NCBI GenBank assembly: GCA_037074765.1
Contig: JBAMDO010000578.1
Location: 310,001-374,000 of the forward strand
Origin: Mansonella perstans
Taxonomy: Eukaryota > Nematoda > Chromadorea > Rhabditida > Onchocercidae
Length of the DNA: 64,000 nucleotides
Direction: 5' to 3'
Part shown: one piece after another, positions 1-13,509 of the stretch
How the letters are laid out: every line of letters begins with the position of its first letter
How positions within the stretch are numbered: the stretch's first letter is position 1
The notes under the pieces: generated by a model
Seen by the model: only the letters and a program-made list of their open reading frames with translations
Databases searched by the model: none
What the model was told of the DNA's origin: nothing
Made by a program: the position numbers and the translations under genes

Positions 1-3000
1 TCTGACAATCGCTTTAAACGTTTACCTTAAGATAATTATGATAACAATACAGCATTTCATGCGCAATATGATCAAATATCACAACAATATAACCTAAGCA
101 TACAATCGTAATTTGTATAACAGAATTTTTTCAGTATGATCCGTTAACTAATCTTATTTTTATTGCAATAGCGACGAATTTGCTTCAATTTTTTTTACTA
201 ATTAGCTTCGTTTCATGTTTGCAAATCTCTCCGCATGATTCAATTGGATGAATAGTAATTAATTGCGATGATGATAAAAGCATCGCTTCAACAATCTCAA
301 CGGAATTCAAAATTGTCATGCCATTAAATGATAATAAAAGAGAACGTTTACTTTTTTGCACAAGTAATTTCTCTTTTAGACATGATTTAATTTTTCTCTA
401 ATAAATTATATATATATATATATATTGCCGAGTGAGAAAACATGAAATATCTGTTTAGACGCAAAAACGTGAGGTCCACCTTATCTATTCTAAAACGTGT
501 CAATCATATTCTGCACATTTCATTTTCAATGTGACTGTGAAGTGACACAAAAATGACTGAATGACAGTATCCATAAATGCATAAAGTTTATTAACCAAAT
601 GATATTCAGGATGTCATATTAGTTAATTGGACTAAATTGACCTAAATTATCCCAGATTTTAAACTTTTATAATATACCTAGCTTATCCTCAGCATGCTCT
701 ACCAAAGCAACATAAAATGTTCGAATCCATTTATTCGAAGTGATTTAAGTCATATTAATCCACTTAATCCGAAGTGATTTAAGTCGTACCAATCACTTGC
801 CGTTAGTTGGCAGCCTTATTTATAGCAATACTTTTAGGAATGATAGCAAACCGTATCTGTAGTGCTGAGATGATGTACCGCCAGTAATCATCTCTGCGCC
901 ACAGCATGGAGAGCATGCTCGACTGAAGATGTCAAGCCAAGATTTTCTCTCCATATTTGTCCGCATGTGTTTGCAGGAGTTTGTTTATAGGAGTTTGAAT
1001 TATTTCACTGCAAAAGGGATTCCGAGAAATCCTTGTATGCTTTAGGATAAATACGCTGAAACTATCTTCCTTTATCATAAATATGCGTAGAAGCAAAACT
1101 TAGAGGAAAGGAACTGAGTAAGACATTTAAGACCTTGAATGACACTAAGTTCTGATAAGTAGAAAAAAAAAGTAAGTCTTTTTTTTATACAAAACAAAAA
1201 ACGTTAATGAACAAAAAATTGATAAGCAGAATCAGTTTTTGATTTAGCAATATTTTCCTTTGTCATAGAATTAAGGCATACATTTGGTCTCGTAATTTGC
1301 TGTTTGAGAAAAAAATTGTTTGAACTTCTCGGAATAATACTTTGCTGCTACATCATTGCGGAGATTTTCTTTCCATGATATCCTATTGAACGTTAGTAAA
1401 AGCTATCATTTATTTTATAGCCTAGTTATTGTGAAGTTATTTTAAAGATGATTATTGATAGGTGTTCTTCAGTTTCATCTTCGGACATAACTTTTCAGAT
1501 AGGCTATGATTTATTTGAAAAATAAACAGTGACATAAATGACTGATTTTACTATCATCAAGTAATGAATTCATGTTTCAGAAATTAGCAAACATTACTGG
1601 CAAAGTACATTTTAAACTGACATTTGAAACTTGTATTTGGAATGAAGAATTGAAACTGCGCTTTCTAGGAGAATGCAATTACGTGCCTCAGATGGAAATT
1701 TGCTTTAGAACTGAGAGCAAAATTTGGTTTTTCCGTGTTTAGAACAGTAAATGCTCGCTATATGTACAACACAACTTCTTTCACTCTTCTCTTTTTTTTC
1801 TCTTTTTCAAAAAGTAAAACTGTTTTTCACTGGTTATGAAGTATATATGACGACGTAACCAAATGAGTGATGACAATGAATTTATTATCTTGGAAAAAAT
1901 ACAGGGAAATAGCCATAAGAAAAGAACTGTGAAAGCATAGAGCCAAGGTCGCGTATCTTAATTGTTATCACCTTAAAGCCGATGATCTTAATGAACTTTT
2001 GACTTTAATTTAAGGGTCCAACGACAAATACATATGGCGAAATGTTTCATTAAATTCGTTAAAATGCATCTTAATGAAATCTTCGACTATTTCTCATTGC
2101 TGGTTAAAACGAAATCCGTACTATACCTCAAATGTTATCGATGACGTACTACAAAATGTTATTCAATATATATTTAAATATATTGAGTTAATATTCTTTT
2201 CGAGATATGTCGCAAGTGGTTTCGAAAATTAAATACAAAGAACAAAATGGAAGGTACGCATGATGTGTTCTCGGGATTAACATGAGGAAGAGCTAAATAA
2301 CGGTATCATTTTGAACTAAACAAAATAGTCTCTGCTAGGATTAATTAACCAAAAAATAGGAGGAAAAATTAAAAAGAGAAAATGCGACAAAATAATCTTC
2401 TGAAAAGCTAATTTTCGAATATGCCGTTTTTTCCCTGCTTTCTGTCCTATATCATTGACAAAGTATATAGTTTTGTTAGCTTAGATAGATTTCGTATGAG
2501 TGAGCCCTTTCCTTTTTATATTTTTTCTAATATTTAATTTCATGCTGGGATTATGTCGATTTAGCTGCATTGATTCCAAAAATCATTTTAATCCGACATT
2601 TTTCAATACGGTTGGAGCGACATTTAATTAAAATTCATTACTTAAACAATTACCAGTCTTTAAAATGCGTTTTAAGTATTACTTGTTATTTAGTTGTGTT
2701 GTGTAATAGCGTCACTAGCATTTAAATACATCTGTTAGGAAGTGGAATAATTTTGAAAGCATATAAATGAGTTAAACAAGTAAACAAATCTCTGTGCAAT
2801 GAAAAGATGACTTGTTCCGTGATTAGTTTCAAAATTTCTGCAATTTATGAATGAGGAAGAACTGATACATCTAAAGTGAATATGGATTTTTTTTCATTGG
2901 CACTTTTTTGGAAGGATCGCGGCGAAGGGTATATATTTGAACTGTCGAAAGTGTAACTTATTTTCTATATACCGGCTAATTTTTCAAAATAAAATCTGTT

Positions 3001-3330
3001 TTCTCCTTTGCAACAATTACAGAACATATTAGCTCAAATGCGATTTGTTAAGGAATTTAAATCCAATAAACCATTGATGTTTTGCAAGAGCCAATATCCA
3101 CTATCAACTGAGTCAATATCAATCCTATCACAGTGGATTCTTTTCTTTCATTTGTCTTTCTCTTTTATTGTCTAAATTGATCCACAATTTCACATACGAA
3201 TAGGGAAATAATATAAAAAATGCATCTCGATGTATCTCGTACTCATGCGTCATAAGAAACAAAATACAACAACAATATGTATATTGCGCTCAACTAGCAC
3301 TCAACCTCAGCTTCATTTTGCTGCCTACAG
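1..3330. other. Non-coding stretch, left edge
   Basis: No convincing exon was found on either strand. The stretch is AT-rich and holds a short (TA)n run near 408-425 and a two-copy 34-bp direct repeat at 736-800. A slightly more GC-rich patch lies near 860-960 but carries no open frame or RNA fold that I could recognise. It could be intergenic, or an intron of a gene off the left edge. Confidence 0.5.
736..800. repeat. Two-copy 34-bp direct repeat
   Basis: The segment starting CGAAGTGATTTAAGTC at 736 recurs at 770, and the following TA..AATCAC/CACTT bases are similar. The period is 34 bases and the copies differ by a few substitutions. No gene overlaps it. Confidence 0.8.
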
Positions 3331-3817
3331 AATTTCGGCTCTTTTACATGCGACCTGAATCAAAGAATTCATTCAATCAGGTGAATTTCATCTTTATCTC
3401 TTTCATTCACTTTGAGCAGGAGTTCTAAACAAAGTCAAGGTACTATCGCTTATAGTTCTTCCATATTTATGCAAACTGTGCTAATCATCTTCCAGTAGTT
3501 TTTATATCCGTCGTAAAAATCAAACTCTTGTTTTTTTCAAAAAGGAAAAAATTATCATTTAGAAAAAAAGTTTTTACGTAATGAACTGCGAAGGATTTAA
3601 TTAAAACGTAAGGGTTATATTAGTGATATGCAAAGTCTGCAATTGAATAACAGAACCTACTCCTTCGCTCCAAATAATTGAACTAAAACGTTTCCTTTTA
3701 GATGCCATTCAAAATGCCATTGATATTGGCTTATATGAGTTCATCCGGAAAAATGCACAATTTCAGTTTCAAAAGACAAGGAATATGGTTTTGGGACATT
3801 TTGGCTACTGGATTTGA
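3331..3817 (+). CDS. Possible last exons of an unrecognised gene
   Basis: Three segments bounded by plausible splice sites (3331-3380, 3420-3439, 3702-3817) join in consistent phase. They give a chain that ends in a stop at 3815-3817, with residues such as DAIQNAIDIGLYEFIRK and a C-terminus GHFGYWI. The third segment follows a good CCTTTTAG acceptor. Weak points are that the first intron would be only 39 bases, a second frame is also open across the last exon, and no upstream exons or start were found. No family is recognised. Treat this as a candidate only. Confidence 0.18.
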
Positions 3818-4833
3818 AAAGATTTGAGGGTCCAGACCAGCTAATATATCATTTTTTCCTCTTATATTACTTAACTTCTTGCTATCTTGAATAATTTATG
3901 GATTTTATTACTCTGAAGTAAAGTTTTTTTGTTGCATACTATAAAAATATCAAGCATAGTAAAGGTTTTAGCTTATTACTCTTTTAATACAAAATTTAAA
4001 TCGATGTTGTTAAACTACAGATTTCGCCGCATGTCAACGCTGATAAGACATTACAAACCGTTATCAATCGTGATAATGGCAAATTGGAGATATTTCCGAT
4101 GGATTAACAATAATCAATAAAAAAGTGCTTTGTTTAAGCTTCTTCTCATGTTATTTAGATTCTTGCAATATATTTTATAATTATAAGAAATCCTGAACTG
4201 ATTTAAAAAGAATGTCCTGAATGTGAATAATGTAAATATTTCTTTCGAGAATGCAGTTTTCAACCCTTCATTTGTGTATTTTTGAGTTGGGAAGATATGA
4301 AATAATGAAAGATCAATTATTATATTACAGAGCTGTAATTCGATATTTAAGTATAATCAACAATAATTGTCATGTTAAGCTCTTAATGACCTCATCCAAT
4401 ATGCATTCGTTAAACCTACGAGATTTTTTGCTGCAACCATCACCGTTTCCTTCCTTAATGACCTCGATACTTTTTGTTGTGTTACGCAGAAATTGATCAG
4501 TTGAAGTTTGATTGAACAGATGAGACTTTGCTCTGCTATTTACAAAATTAACTACAAACCTGTTTCAAATATGATAAACACTATGTCAAAATTTACAAAG
4601 AAATGAGAAATTTATACAAGCCAACATCAGAAGCATAGGAAAATATGGATAAAGTTTTCTTTGCAAATTAATGAAGATTTTTTTTTTGAGAAAAACTAAG
4701 TTCCGAAAATTATTTAATTTGTCTAAATAAGCGATTGGTAGTAGGTTGAATATACTGCAACATATCTCGATGCATTAATTTCATTCATTCCATTTCAATC
4801 GTGTTATCATACTTTGAAGTATTATAGCATATA
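3818..4833. other. No gene seen
   Basis: AT-rich sequence with one small open frame (4251-4496, +) that has no splice context or recognisable motif. It forms the 3' flank of the MSP-domain gene on the minus strand. Confidence 0.5.
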
Positions 4834-6228
4834 TCATTTCGTTAGAGATTGACTTATTGATGAGTCAGGTGAATATGGCACAATCTCTGTGGTGATTTTC
4901 GGATCAGCCGGATGAATTGGCTGTCCATCAGCGTTTTTGAATTGACATTGAACACGCTTCACACCTTCAGGCTTATATTTTTCGAATATTTCTCGTGGCT
5001 TCATATTGCAAACTTCCTACAATTGAAAAATAAATTTAATCTCTGAAAGTTTTCTCTTGAAAACCGTCGAAATCAAAGTCGGCCGAACATGAATTATCTC
5101 GGGAATGTGGTATGAGATATAGGAAAACGCAAAAGATCACACATGCGTCAGCTCTAATTTCCATTTAAAATTAATGTAATTGCTTAATAAGAATAAACTA
5201 CAGGGAAAAAGTTTGGAGTTCTACTTTGTTAATTCGAATATGATAAAATGAAATGAAGTGTAAGTCATCTTTCGGCACATCTTTCCACTTGAATGTTACT
5301 TCAATATTCTGAAATTACCAACAGTTGATTTGAAAAATTACAAAGCAATAAGAATGTGCAATTATATTCCTTGATAAAAAGTTATCTAGAGACATATATA
5401 TTCCATGCAACTTAATATTGCATCTCCCTCAAACCAACCTTTTTTTCATTCGGAGAAATGATTCCATGCGCTGGCTTAATGGTAAACATATTGTTTGCAG
5501 TACATTTCACCTGCATTTAATTGAATTTTTCATAAAATCATAAAAAAGCAAGAAAATTCTTGCTTTTTATTTCTCAATAGATAAACCATGTTATATTCTG
5601 TTAAACAGCAGATTAAGGTTGCAGTAATTCTTCCATCTAGATATTTTGTATTTGTTATATTTAACTTTAATTTTTTTTTATGATGACGTGAACTGAAACC
5701 TTAGGGAAACGCAGCCAAGTTTTAAGAGAATTCAGATACATAGACAGAAGCGCTAGATTGGCATTTATATGGATGATTTAGAAAATGAGAGCGAAGACCT
5801 CGAATGTTCAGTAAAGCCTGAAGGAAGGATGACCTTGAATGCCTGCATTAGTGATGTATTGTTATGAAGTGTGACGCATGTTGTTACTGGTGAGACACCA
5901 ATATTTGCATTCCTAAAGATTTATTACTGCAGCAATTAAGAACTTAGTTTCTGATTAAGTTCCATATTCAGTAATTTAGCTTCATTTAATTCAAATTTTG
6001 GGAATTTAATTTTTGGATAATTCATTAACAAAGTCTTATATTATTAAATGATAACAGAAATATTCTCATTCTTAATTGCTTATTAAATTTAGTGCACATG
6101 AAAATGATTCTTGTTTCTGGGATCAGAATCATTTGGAATTCCTTCTCTTCTGGTGTATGGTCGATTGGTCTGGGAATACCACCCGCACACATTGATGATG
6201 TAGTCGAATACGTACTCGAGTTCGTCAT
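4834..6228 (-). CDS. MSP-domain protein
   Basis: Four minus-strand exons encode one major sperm protein (MSP) domain, an immunoglobulin-like fold used in nematodes for sperm cytoskeleton or signalling and in VAP-type proteins. Exon 1 (6228 down to about 6030) starts MTNSSTYSTTSS and contains IPETRIIFMCTKFNK, matching the first MSP strands. Exon 2 (5439-5510) reads VKCTANNMFTIKPAHGIISP, the most diagnostic block. Exon 3 (5225-5308) reads NIEVTFKWKDVPKDDLHF. Exon 4 (4834-5016) runs from EVCNMKPREIFEKYKP to the stop. Introns 2 and 3 agree in phase 0. The donor closing exon 1 is unresolved: no GT gives the phase-0 join needed, so a tiny exon or a non-GT donor may exist. An upstream in-frame ATG at 6288 is also possible. 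The sequence is diverged from canonical MSP, so its role (sperm-specific or VAP-like) cannot be assigned. Confidence 0.72.
5543..5568. repeat. 12-bp perfect hairpin
   Basis: AAAAAGCAAGAA and its exact reverse complement are separated by two bases, inside the first intron of the MSP-domain gene. It may be a chance intronic hairpin. No run of T in transcript sense was examined as a terminator because this is eukaryotic DNA. Confidence 0.7.
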
Positions 6229-7818
6229 TTTGTTCTGTAAAATTCCAGACTTTTTTTGTCTATGAACGATCTTCAAAATTTTCTGCAAAAACTACTCTTT
6301 TATGGATGAATATGTTTAAATTTGTTATGTAATGCCTAAATGATTGGTTCGCGACCAACTTATATAGTTATAAGCATTTTAATGATGATTGAAGATCCAA
6401 TTTATAAGCTTACTTAAAATCAAAACAAAAATCTGCAAAAATTCTGAAATTTTAGAAATTAACAGATTGCAACTTTTAACCTGACTTTCTACTGACCTTT
6501 TAAGTTTACTTCATATCATAACTCAAATGGTATCCCGTAAACTTTGCAAAATATTAATCCGCAAAGACTTTTCCAATTTATATTAATTTACACTTCTTAT
6601 TGTCTTTGACTTGCTCTTACTTTTCATTAATTTCATAATTCAACCCTAACTTTTCACGTGTGTCTTTGGAAGTATCTAATTTTATTCTTCCTTTTAACAA
6701 TTTTTTTCCCCAAATGCGAGGAAATTCAAAAGACCAATAATTTTCCTGTTTTTTCTTCCAATACAGTTATCTGAAATATTCAAAAATTAAAAATATTGAA
6801 AGCTTACCACTTTGTATGAAAAAATAAATATTAAATAACTTCTGTTATGTAATCATTAATTTTTATAGCTATCAGAGATATTCAAATAACAATAAGTCGA
6901 TATATCAACTTGCCTTTTTTAAGGTTAGTAATGAATAAATGTTTGATTAAGATTTTTTTTCATGCCGATCCACTCCCACTTACGTGGCAATTACCTTTAC
7001 CTCTAGAATGAGATAAGATGCTTATGAAAGTTTTCTAATCTCTTATGTTTAATTGCCTTCTTTAAATTGTATGTCTATGAAACGAATGATTTCAGTCATT
7101 TCGGGATTTTTTTTTATTGTGCTAAATAATCACAATTTATAAAGCAATTTCAATTTGTAATTTTAAATTATTAGTAATATCAAAGTAAACAGTTGAATCG
7201 AATTGAATTAACCACTTGCATCCGAGCGGCAATTTTATTTCAACTGGAAAAAATTCCCGAAAACAAAGCAAATGAAGACTGCGATGCTGTAAAAAAATGA
7301 TGACATGTATTTGACTGACAATGAAAACTTCCAAATGTCTGACCTTTTTTAGCGAGGCTTTATTCTTCATCTACCGATTTCAATATTAATTAATGAAAAG
7401 TTTGTGAATTCTTCATGCATATGTGTTTCTGTACAAGGTAGATGACATTAACGAAACTCCTATAAGCTCATTCAGAAAAATGCAATCACGGTATCAGCAC
7501 GCTCGATAGAACTTCTAAAAGAAATAATTTTGTCAAAAAATAAGCGGAGGAAATTAATAAAAAGATCTCAATCATAATATGGTTTATTATTTGCAAATAT
7601 AAGAAAAGAAAAATACGAACATCTTGTGATGTATGTCAACCATTTTTAGAATCATTAAATGGGAATTCATTCACCTCTGTGTCCTTCATGAACAAACCAA
7701 AGCTGTCAATTCAGTGCCTTTGCACATTGTCACGAAATAAAAGAAAAAATTATTATCTGATTTTCAATATTTTATTCATAACTCTTGATAACTATCTTTA
7801 CAACATGTAAAAACATAA
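6229..7818. other. Intergenic region
   Basis: Lies between the start of the MSP-domain gene and the stop of the ANGEL-type gene, both on the minus strand. It would hold the MSP gene promoter and the ANGEL 3' UTR. An AATAAA signal on the minus strand sits at 7771-7776, 43 bases past the ANGEL stop. The open frame at 7137-7370 (-) shows no motif or splice context. Confidence 0.5.
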
Positions 7819-10800
7819 TTATTGTAAAACAAAATCAGCAACGAGAGGTATGTGATCGGATGGAGTAAATGCATTAGGCCAAGGACCCAAAGTTTCAATT
7901 AACTGATTTATGTTTGGTAAGCTGAGACGTCGAATCAGCCGTATCTCTCTTTCAGAAACATTTGCTACTGGACCCGAATTCGAAAACGTTGATGGCTGAA
8001 AAGGACACAATAACTGTTCAGCTGAGAAATCCCTGCGACTTCTATTTAGGTTCACAGTTGTGCTCATTACCACAAAGCTGGGTTATTTAATTTGAAAATA
8101 TTCGAAAACTGGATCAAAAAATAAGTTTTCGAAAAAAAAACTACTAGATTCGTTGTATTTCGAAATCATGTGATTAGTCAATTTGAATGCCTTATGTATA
8201 AAACGAAAGTAAGCATTACAGTGCACAAAAACTGAATATGCATCAGTTAGGTTCGTAAAAAATCGAGAAAAAATTGGTGAAAAAAAAAGAATCAACAGGA
8301 AATCTAAGTAGTCCTACAAATTCATAAGTGAAACCTCTAATGTTTTTAAAATAAAATAACCTCAATTCCTTTTGATTCGACAGAATAGAATATAAAATCT
8401 GGATTAACGGCTTCAACACTGTGATATGTCGAAACAGCGGGCTAAAAATGACTTACATGACAAATTTTTACATACCCCACAATAAAATGGTGCTAAGAGC
8501 CGCTGGTGGTTTCTCAAAGCCCGGTACTGCAGAAGGAACAGTAATATTTTTGGTTCAATAGATAATTTAAAACCATGTCACTACAAAAAAAAATTATATC
8601 TATGCAGTCCTAGAATGAGTGGACGAAGACAAAAACTATTCAGATAACAAGATCTAGTTAATACAAATTCTACTTTCTTTTAAAAATGGAATTATGAAAA
8701 TCTAATTTACCTCGTTTTCTTCGTTTAAATGATGATAAGCATTGTTAAAACAGAGCGGATGACTCCAGGAATTTTCAGAAGGAAGCGACATTGTACGATC
8801 TGAAAGACTGCCATGTACAAAAATTTTTAAACATAAACTAAAGACATGACTAATGACTGATCCCTCGCTACATAAATCCTAAACTCTTCAGAATCTTTAA
8901 AATTTTCAATTAAACCTCGTCAAGTGAACTATTTGGAAAATTTTGAAAAACAAATTTTAAACAACATCTGATACATTTTTAAATAATAATCTAGTAATGG
9001 GCTGAGATCATGAATCTTAGACAGAGCAAGGACCTTAAGAAAGAATAGTGTCGAAATAGTGCTAATTTGCCTTATCTGCCTTCTAGATGAAATGATAAAA
9101 AACAACAATCACTAATGCTTCTAAAGTTCTGAGACGGCATAAACTTTTATTTTATAGCAGTCATGATGCAAATTCACAGCAAGTTCACATTTCATAACAT
9201 GTTTAATAAAATGAACAGTATTCCTAACTTTTTAATATTATTAATACAAACATCAGAATAAAACTTACTTTTCAGACATTTGAATCGACAATTCCGCGCA
9301 ATTTTTATATCTTCCGGCAATAGATTAACTGAAACAAACGGTCCACCAGAATTACCTTGACCCGAAATATCACCTCGTCGCAGATTAGTGAAACAAATTT
9401 CACCATTCACGATAAAATTATACAAAGGACTATACGGCTGAGCATTAAAATCACCGCATAGGATATACGGACATTCTCGGGCAGATTCGGGACCACATTC
9501 CTGTAATGAGAAATTTGCTTCTAAATAACACTCTTCGCATTTAACGCTGAAACAATATATTTAATTCTCTTCATGACTTTTAATATCAATATTAAAAAAT
9601 GAAAGAGTTAATAAGATTCTCACTGCTGCACAACATTTTTGAATAAAATAATTCCACAGAATTTACATATTAAAAAACAAATTCTGACTTCATTATCGCT
9701 GAATTAATTTAGCTGACCAAATGCGATGAATTTTCAAAAGTAGCATGAAAAAATTCTAGTGCTCTACAGCACAAACCAATGTGCTAAAATGTGAAATCAA
9801 GTTTATTGGCAATTTAAACAAAAATATTCTTCATGAAAGAATTCCGGCATATTATATGGCGGAGTGAAAAGTATTAAGTGAAATACAAAGTAAATTTTTT
9901 GAACTCATTACTTTCCTTTTCGGTTTCTTTCAAAAGCTAAAGAGAAATGTCTTTTTCAACATAAGGGAAGAGAAAAAAAACCTTACCTTGTCGATATTTG
10001 CAAGTAAGACAGCAAGCTGTGCAAGTTTTATATCACCACGTCGTTTATTAAATAATAAATGTGTATTAGCAATGCAGAATTCCCGCCCATTTCGCTTATC
10101 TTTCAAACGAACCAACTGACCTGAAATGAAACAAAAGTACAAAATTGTATTTATACGATCGACATTTCCAGATAATCTCACAATTACCCAATTTTCACTC
10201 AACCAAAATTTGCGGAATACATCAAAAAATGCAAGTTTATAGAACCTACCGACATTATCTCTGTCCAATACTGAATCATTGTTCACAAAATACTCAACAT
10301 ATCGATAACGAAGCAGTTGGAAATGAGATTTATAAAATATTGCACAGCCGTCTATCAAACCATTTGTTCGCTTCTTGTATACACCGAGAAAACCAGCTGT
10401 GAAACATTTATGAAGTGATCAAAATCATGTAAACAATATGTATGAGCAATTCTGAGCTTTTATCATCCGAGGAAAACGCAATGAAAACAAAGGAAAAGTA
10501 GAACGCGCTGCACATATACATAAAACAAATTTCCTAACAGTATAAGTGAGAAAAACTGCCTACTGCTTACTAATAACCAAATTAATTTCCATAAAAACCT
10601 CAAAAATCTTCAAAATAACGTCAGAACGATGAAAACACTCTGTAACAGGGGAAGACACTAAGGTAAACTACTTCATGATAATCCATTTCAGTCAACTATT
10701 CCTTTCTGAAAACTTGTACATGAACATTCTAATGTCCAAAACACTCAGTTTCGCACGAAAAAACATTTAAATTATCACTGTATAAGAAAAGTTTACCAGC

Positions 10801-13108
10801 TTCGAAGTATGGTTTAAAGAAGTAATTATAATGATCGGACTGCACTTCCTGGAGGCAAAAAACATCAGCAGCAATCATTATGAATTCACGTGAAAACAAC
10901 CTCCATCGGTTTTCCCAAGTTAATTCACAACTACGTCCTGGTTTCCTAGAAAAATATATCATTTAACGAAAAAATGCCTTCAAGCAACTGTCATAGTTAC
11001 CTCTCCAAACAGTTGTCATTAACCTCGTAACAATTCTCATAATGTATGGATAAAAAAATATAATTCATATTCATAAAAATTGAATGTGCAACTTTCGCTC
11101 ACTTAAGATGTATATACAGTTCAGGAGTTTTGTAAGCAGTTTGTTGACAAAGAACATTGTAGCTACATACTCTCAACGGGTTACCAGTGACAATTCCATC
11201 CTAAAATTATAATTACTAATATAAAAAAAAATTGGATAAAAGTTTGGATTCATTCAAATTTGATTGAACAATATATTATACGAAATTCTTATGTGCAAAC
11301 ATGATAAACTTTATTACTATCTGGGATCTATTTTTTTCTGCTTTCAAACATCTCTGAAATACAAATTCATTCGTAATTGATCGAATACACAAACATGATT
11401 CTCATTTGATGAGATCCTCTATTGATCAGTGTTATGCAACACACATAAAACTAACCTGTACAACATCCCACTTTCTCAATAATTTTTTACAAATTGCTAA
11501 AGTTCCTTGAGTCAATAAATCCACCAATTCCGGCATGTCTGCAACATAACAAAAAAAAATTGGCATTCACAAAGATGCTATGGAAAAATGGAATAATTTT
11601 ATACAAATTCAGAGACAATTCAATTCAAATCTTTTTTAAAACTAAGTCCACTAAAAAATGAAATATGCGTTCATTAGGAATATTCTACAGGCACATAGAA
11701 ACAAGCAAAGAGTAATGAGAAAAAGATTTTTTTTAGATTTCGTTTCGCTTATTTCTGTGAAAACAAAAGAAAATAATGATATTAGACTTTTAAAAAAAGC
11801 TAATCGTTAAAATATTTTTTATTAGACCTTCCAGCAAAACAAAAGCTATACTATTTCCAAATCGAACAGATTACACAACCTATTTTTGCACACATAACTA
11901 CGAGTGCAAAAACCATAAGTGTTTCTTTCCAACTACTTTTTATCAGTGTACAAAGCATAATTATGATTAGCAGCACAATTTTAACACCAAACAAATCAGT
12001 ACATACGCAGTACTGCATTCATATTTCCCATACGGCTTGTGCACATTCATAACTTTTTGCCTTTCAATGTTATCTAAATACTGAAAATATTGGTAGAAGT
12101 TTATTTCTTAATACTTTCGCTCTAGGTTTCCTTACTTTTTCCAATTCACATAAGCTATGTGACACTTGATGTTTGCTAAAAACTAAGCAAACAAATAGTC
12201 CAATGGAAAATCCCAGCCAAAATCTCAAATTAAACTGCATTAAATAGGCTCAATTATTCCGCAACATTCAAGACCAACAAGAACAGACAATTTATGATGA
12301 CTTAGTTACTTAAAACAACAAAAACTAGCAAAAGAAGATCGAAATATGTATGCAAAACATTCAAAATATTCATTCTGAAATAAAGTGAAAAAAAAATAAT
12401 AGTAAGACAGAAATACATACCAACAAGCAAATTTTATTAAGAAAAACAGAAGTGGAGGAAAGGTAAAACAAATAACTGTTTCAAAAAAGTCAGTGTTTTT
12501 CCACAAAACCTTGACTGGGCTCCACTGCAGTCGAGAAAGCAAATTAGGGGTACAATAGAAAATATGATGGTGTTTCGAAAATTCATGCAAGATGGGAAGA
12601 TAACATTACTGATGTTTTGAAAAAATGTTTTTGAAAGGTCATAGACCTCTTCACTGTGAAACAGGTAGTCGTAACAGATTACATCAAGAGTAAAAAAACT
12701 TTTGTTTTGCTACTGGGCGAGCTACCTAAAAACTATGCAGACAATTACGATTCAAAAGAAAATGGATAAAAATAAAGCAATACAAAAGGTCAACTTTCTA
12801 TAAACTTTTTGTCACTTTTTTTTCTACTTTTTTAATTCGATGGTAGCTTTCTTAATTTATTTTGACTGAATTTCGGCTTCACTGAACCATACTAATCAGT
12901 ATAATGAAAAGAAAAGTGAAAAAATGGTGGAAAGATTTACCATCCCAAATGAAGGAAAATCCAGATAGTTTGAAGCTTTTCACAACAAAAACAAACCTGT
13001 ATTATTCAGAAATGGAGTTGAAGGTGGCAGATTAGAAATCCAAGGAAAGTTCCGCAGTTTTGTGCAATAAAAATTAGATTGCTTGCATTTTTGAACGCCG
13101 TGTAACAT
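7819..13108 (-). CDS. ANGEL: ANGEL-type EEP-family protein (10 exons)
   Basis: Member of the endonuclease/exonuclease/phosphatase superfamily, ANGEL branch (CCR4-related); vertebrate ANGEL proteins act on RNA, including 2',3'-cyclic phosphate removal by ANGEL2. Exons: 12997-13108, 11456-11538, 11103-11200, 10797-10945, 10250-10396, 9987-10120, 9269-9500, 8711-8799, 8361-8441, 7819-7995. All phases agree, giving about 433 aa. Catalytic blocks in order: CSYNVLCQQTAY, ADVFCLQEVQSDHY (catalytic Glu), DGCAIFYK, LDRDNVG, FCIANTHLLFNKRRGDIKL, ILCGDFNAQPYSPLY, and FTPSDHIPLVADF (His). The active-site residues are therefore present and the enzyme should be active. The start ATG lies 12 bases after a TTTTAG acceptor, a likely trans-splice site. 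The last exon begins after TGTCCTTTTCAG; the frame is open further upstream, but only this acceptor fits the phase. Intron 1 is about 1.46 kb and holds no gene. Confidence 0.92.
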
Positions 13109-13122
13109 AGAGGATCTTCCCT
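13109..13122 (-). promoter_or_regulatory. Candidate trans-splice acceptor of ANGEL gene
   Basis: On the minus strand TATTTTAG is followed by 12 bases and then the start ATG of the ANGEL-type gene. Short leaders behind a good acceptor with no upstream exon are typical of nematode spliced-leader addition. This is inference from position only. Confidence 0.5.
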
Positions 13123-13509
13123 AAAATAACCAGTTTGTTAAACTGTAGAACACTCGAAAATTAGAAATTTGAGAGACAAAAAGTTTTATGACTTGAGATT
13201 AGGAAAGAAAAAAAGAAAAAAAAGCCTTTGCGTTGATGTGGATAAGTTTCAAAGCATCGATTTTTTCCATAAAAAAAGCAATCGTTACAGAATAAACCAC
13301 TGCACAGTTCGGGAGGATGTAAGCAAAATCAAAAAGAATTTCACAATAAATTGGAAATTGTGTACCAATAAAAAACTCGTAACTGCATTAAAACAACGAA
13401 AATTCAAAGTATCTCCTATTAAATGGAGCATTGAAAATATTTACTACCTTTAGAACAGTTGCAGTAACAATAATAATTCAAATGTTTTATTAAAACAAGT
13501 ATTATTATG

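Noticed and set aside
4251..4496. 81-codon open frame, plus strand
   Set aside because: No motif, no splice context, no upstream acceptor near the ATG.
8000..8073. Upstream extension of the last ANGEL exon (frame open to about 8073)
   Set aside because: Using the acceptor near 8082 puts the exon out of phase with the previous one. The TGTCCTTTTCAG acceptor at 7996 restores phase, so the extension is intron.
12306..12590. 94-codon open frame, minus strand
   Set aside because: It lies inside intron 1 of the ANGEL-type gene, has low-complexity Phe/Tyr-rich content and no splice context.
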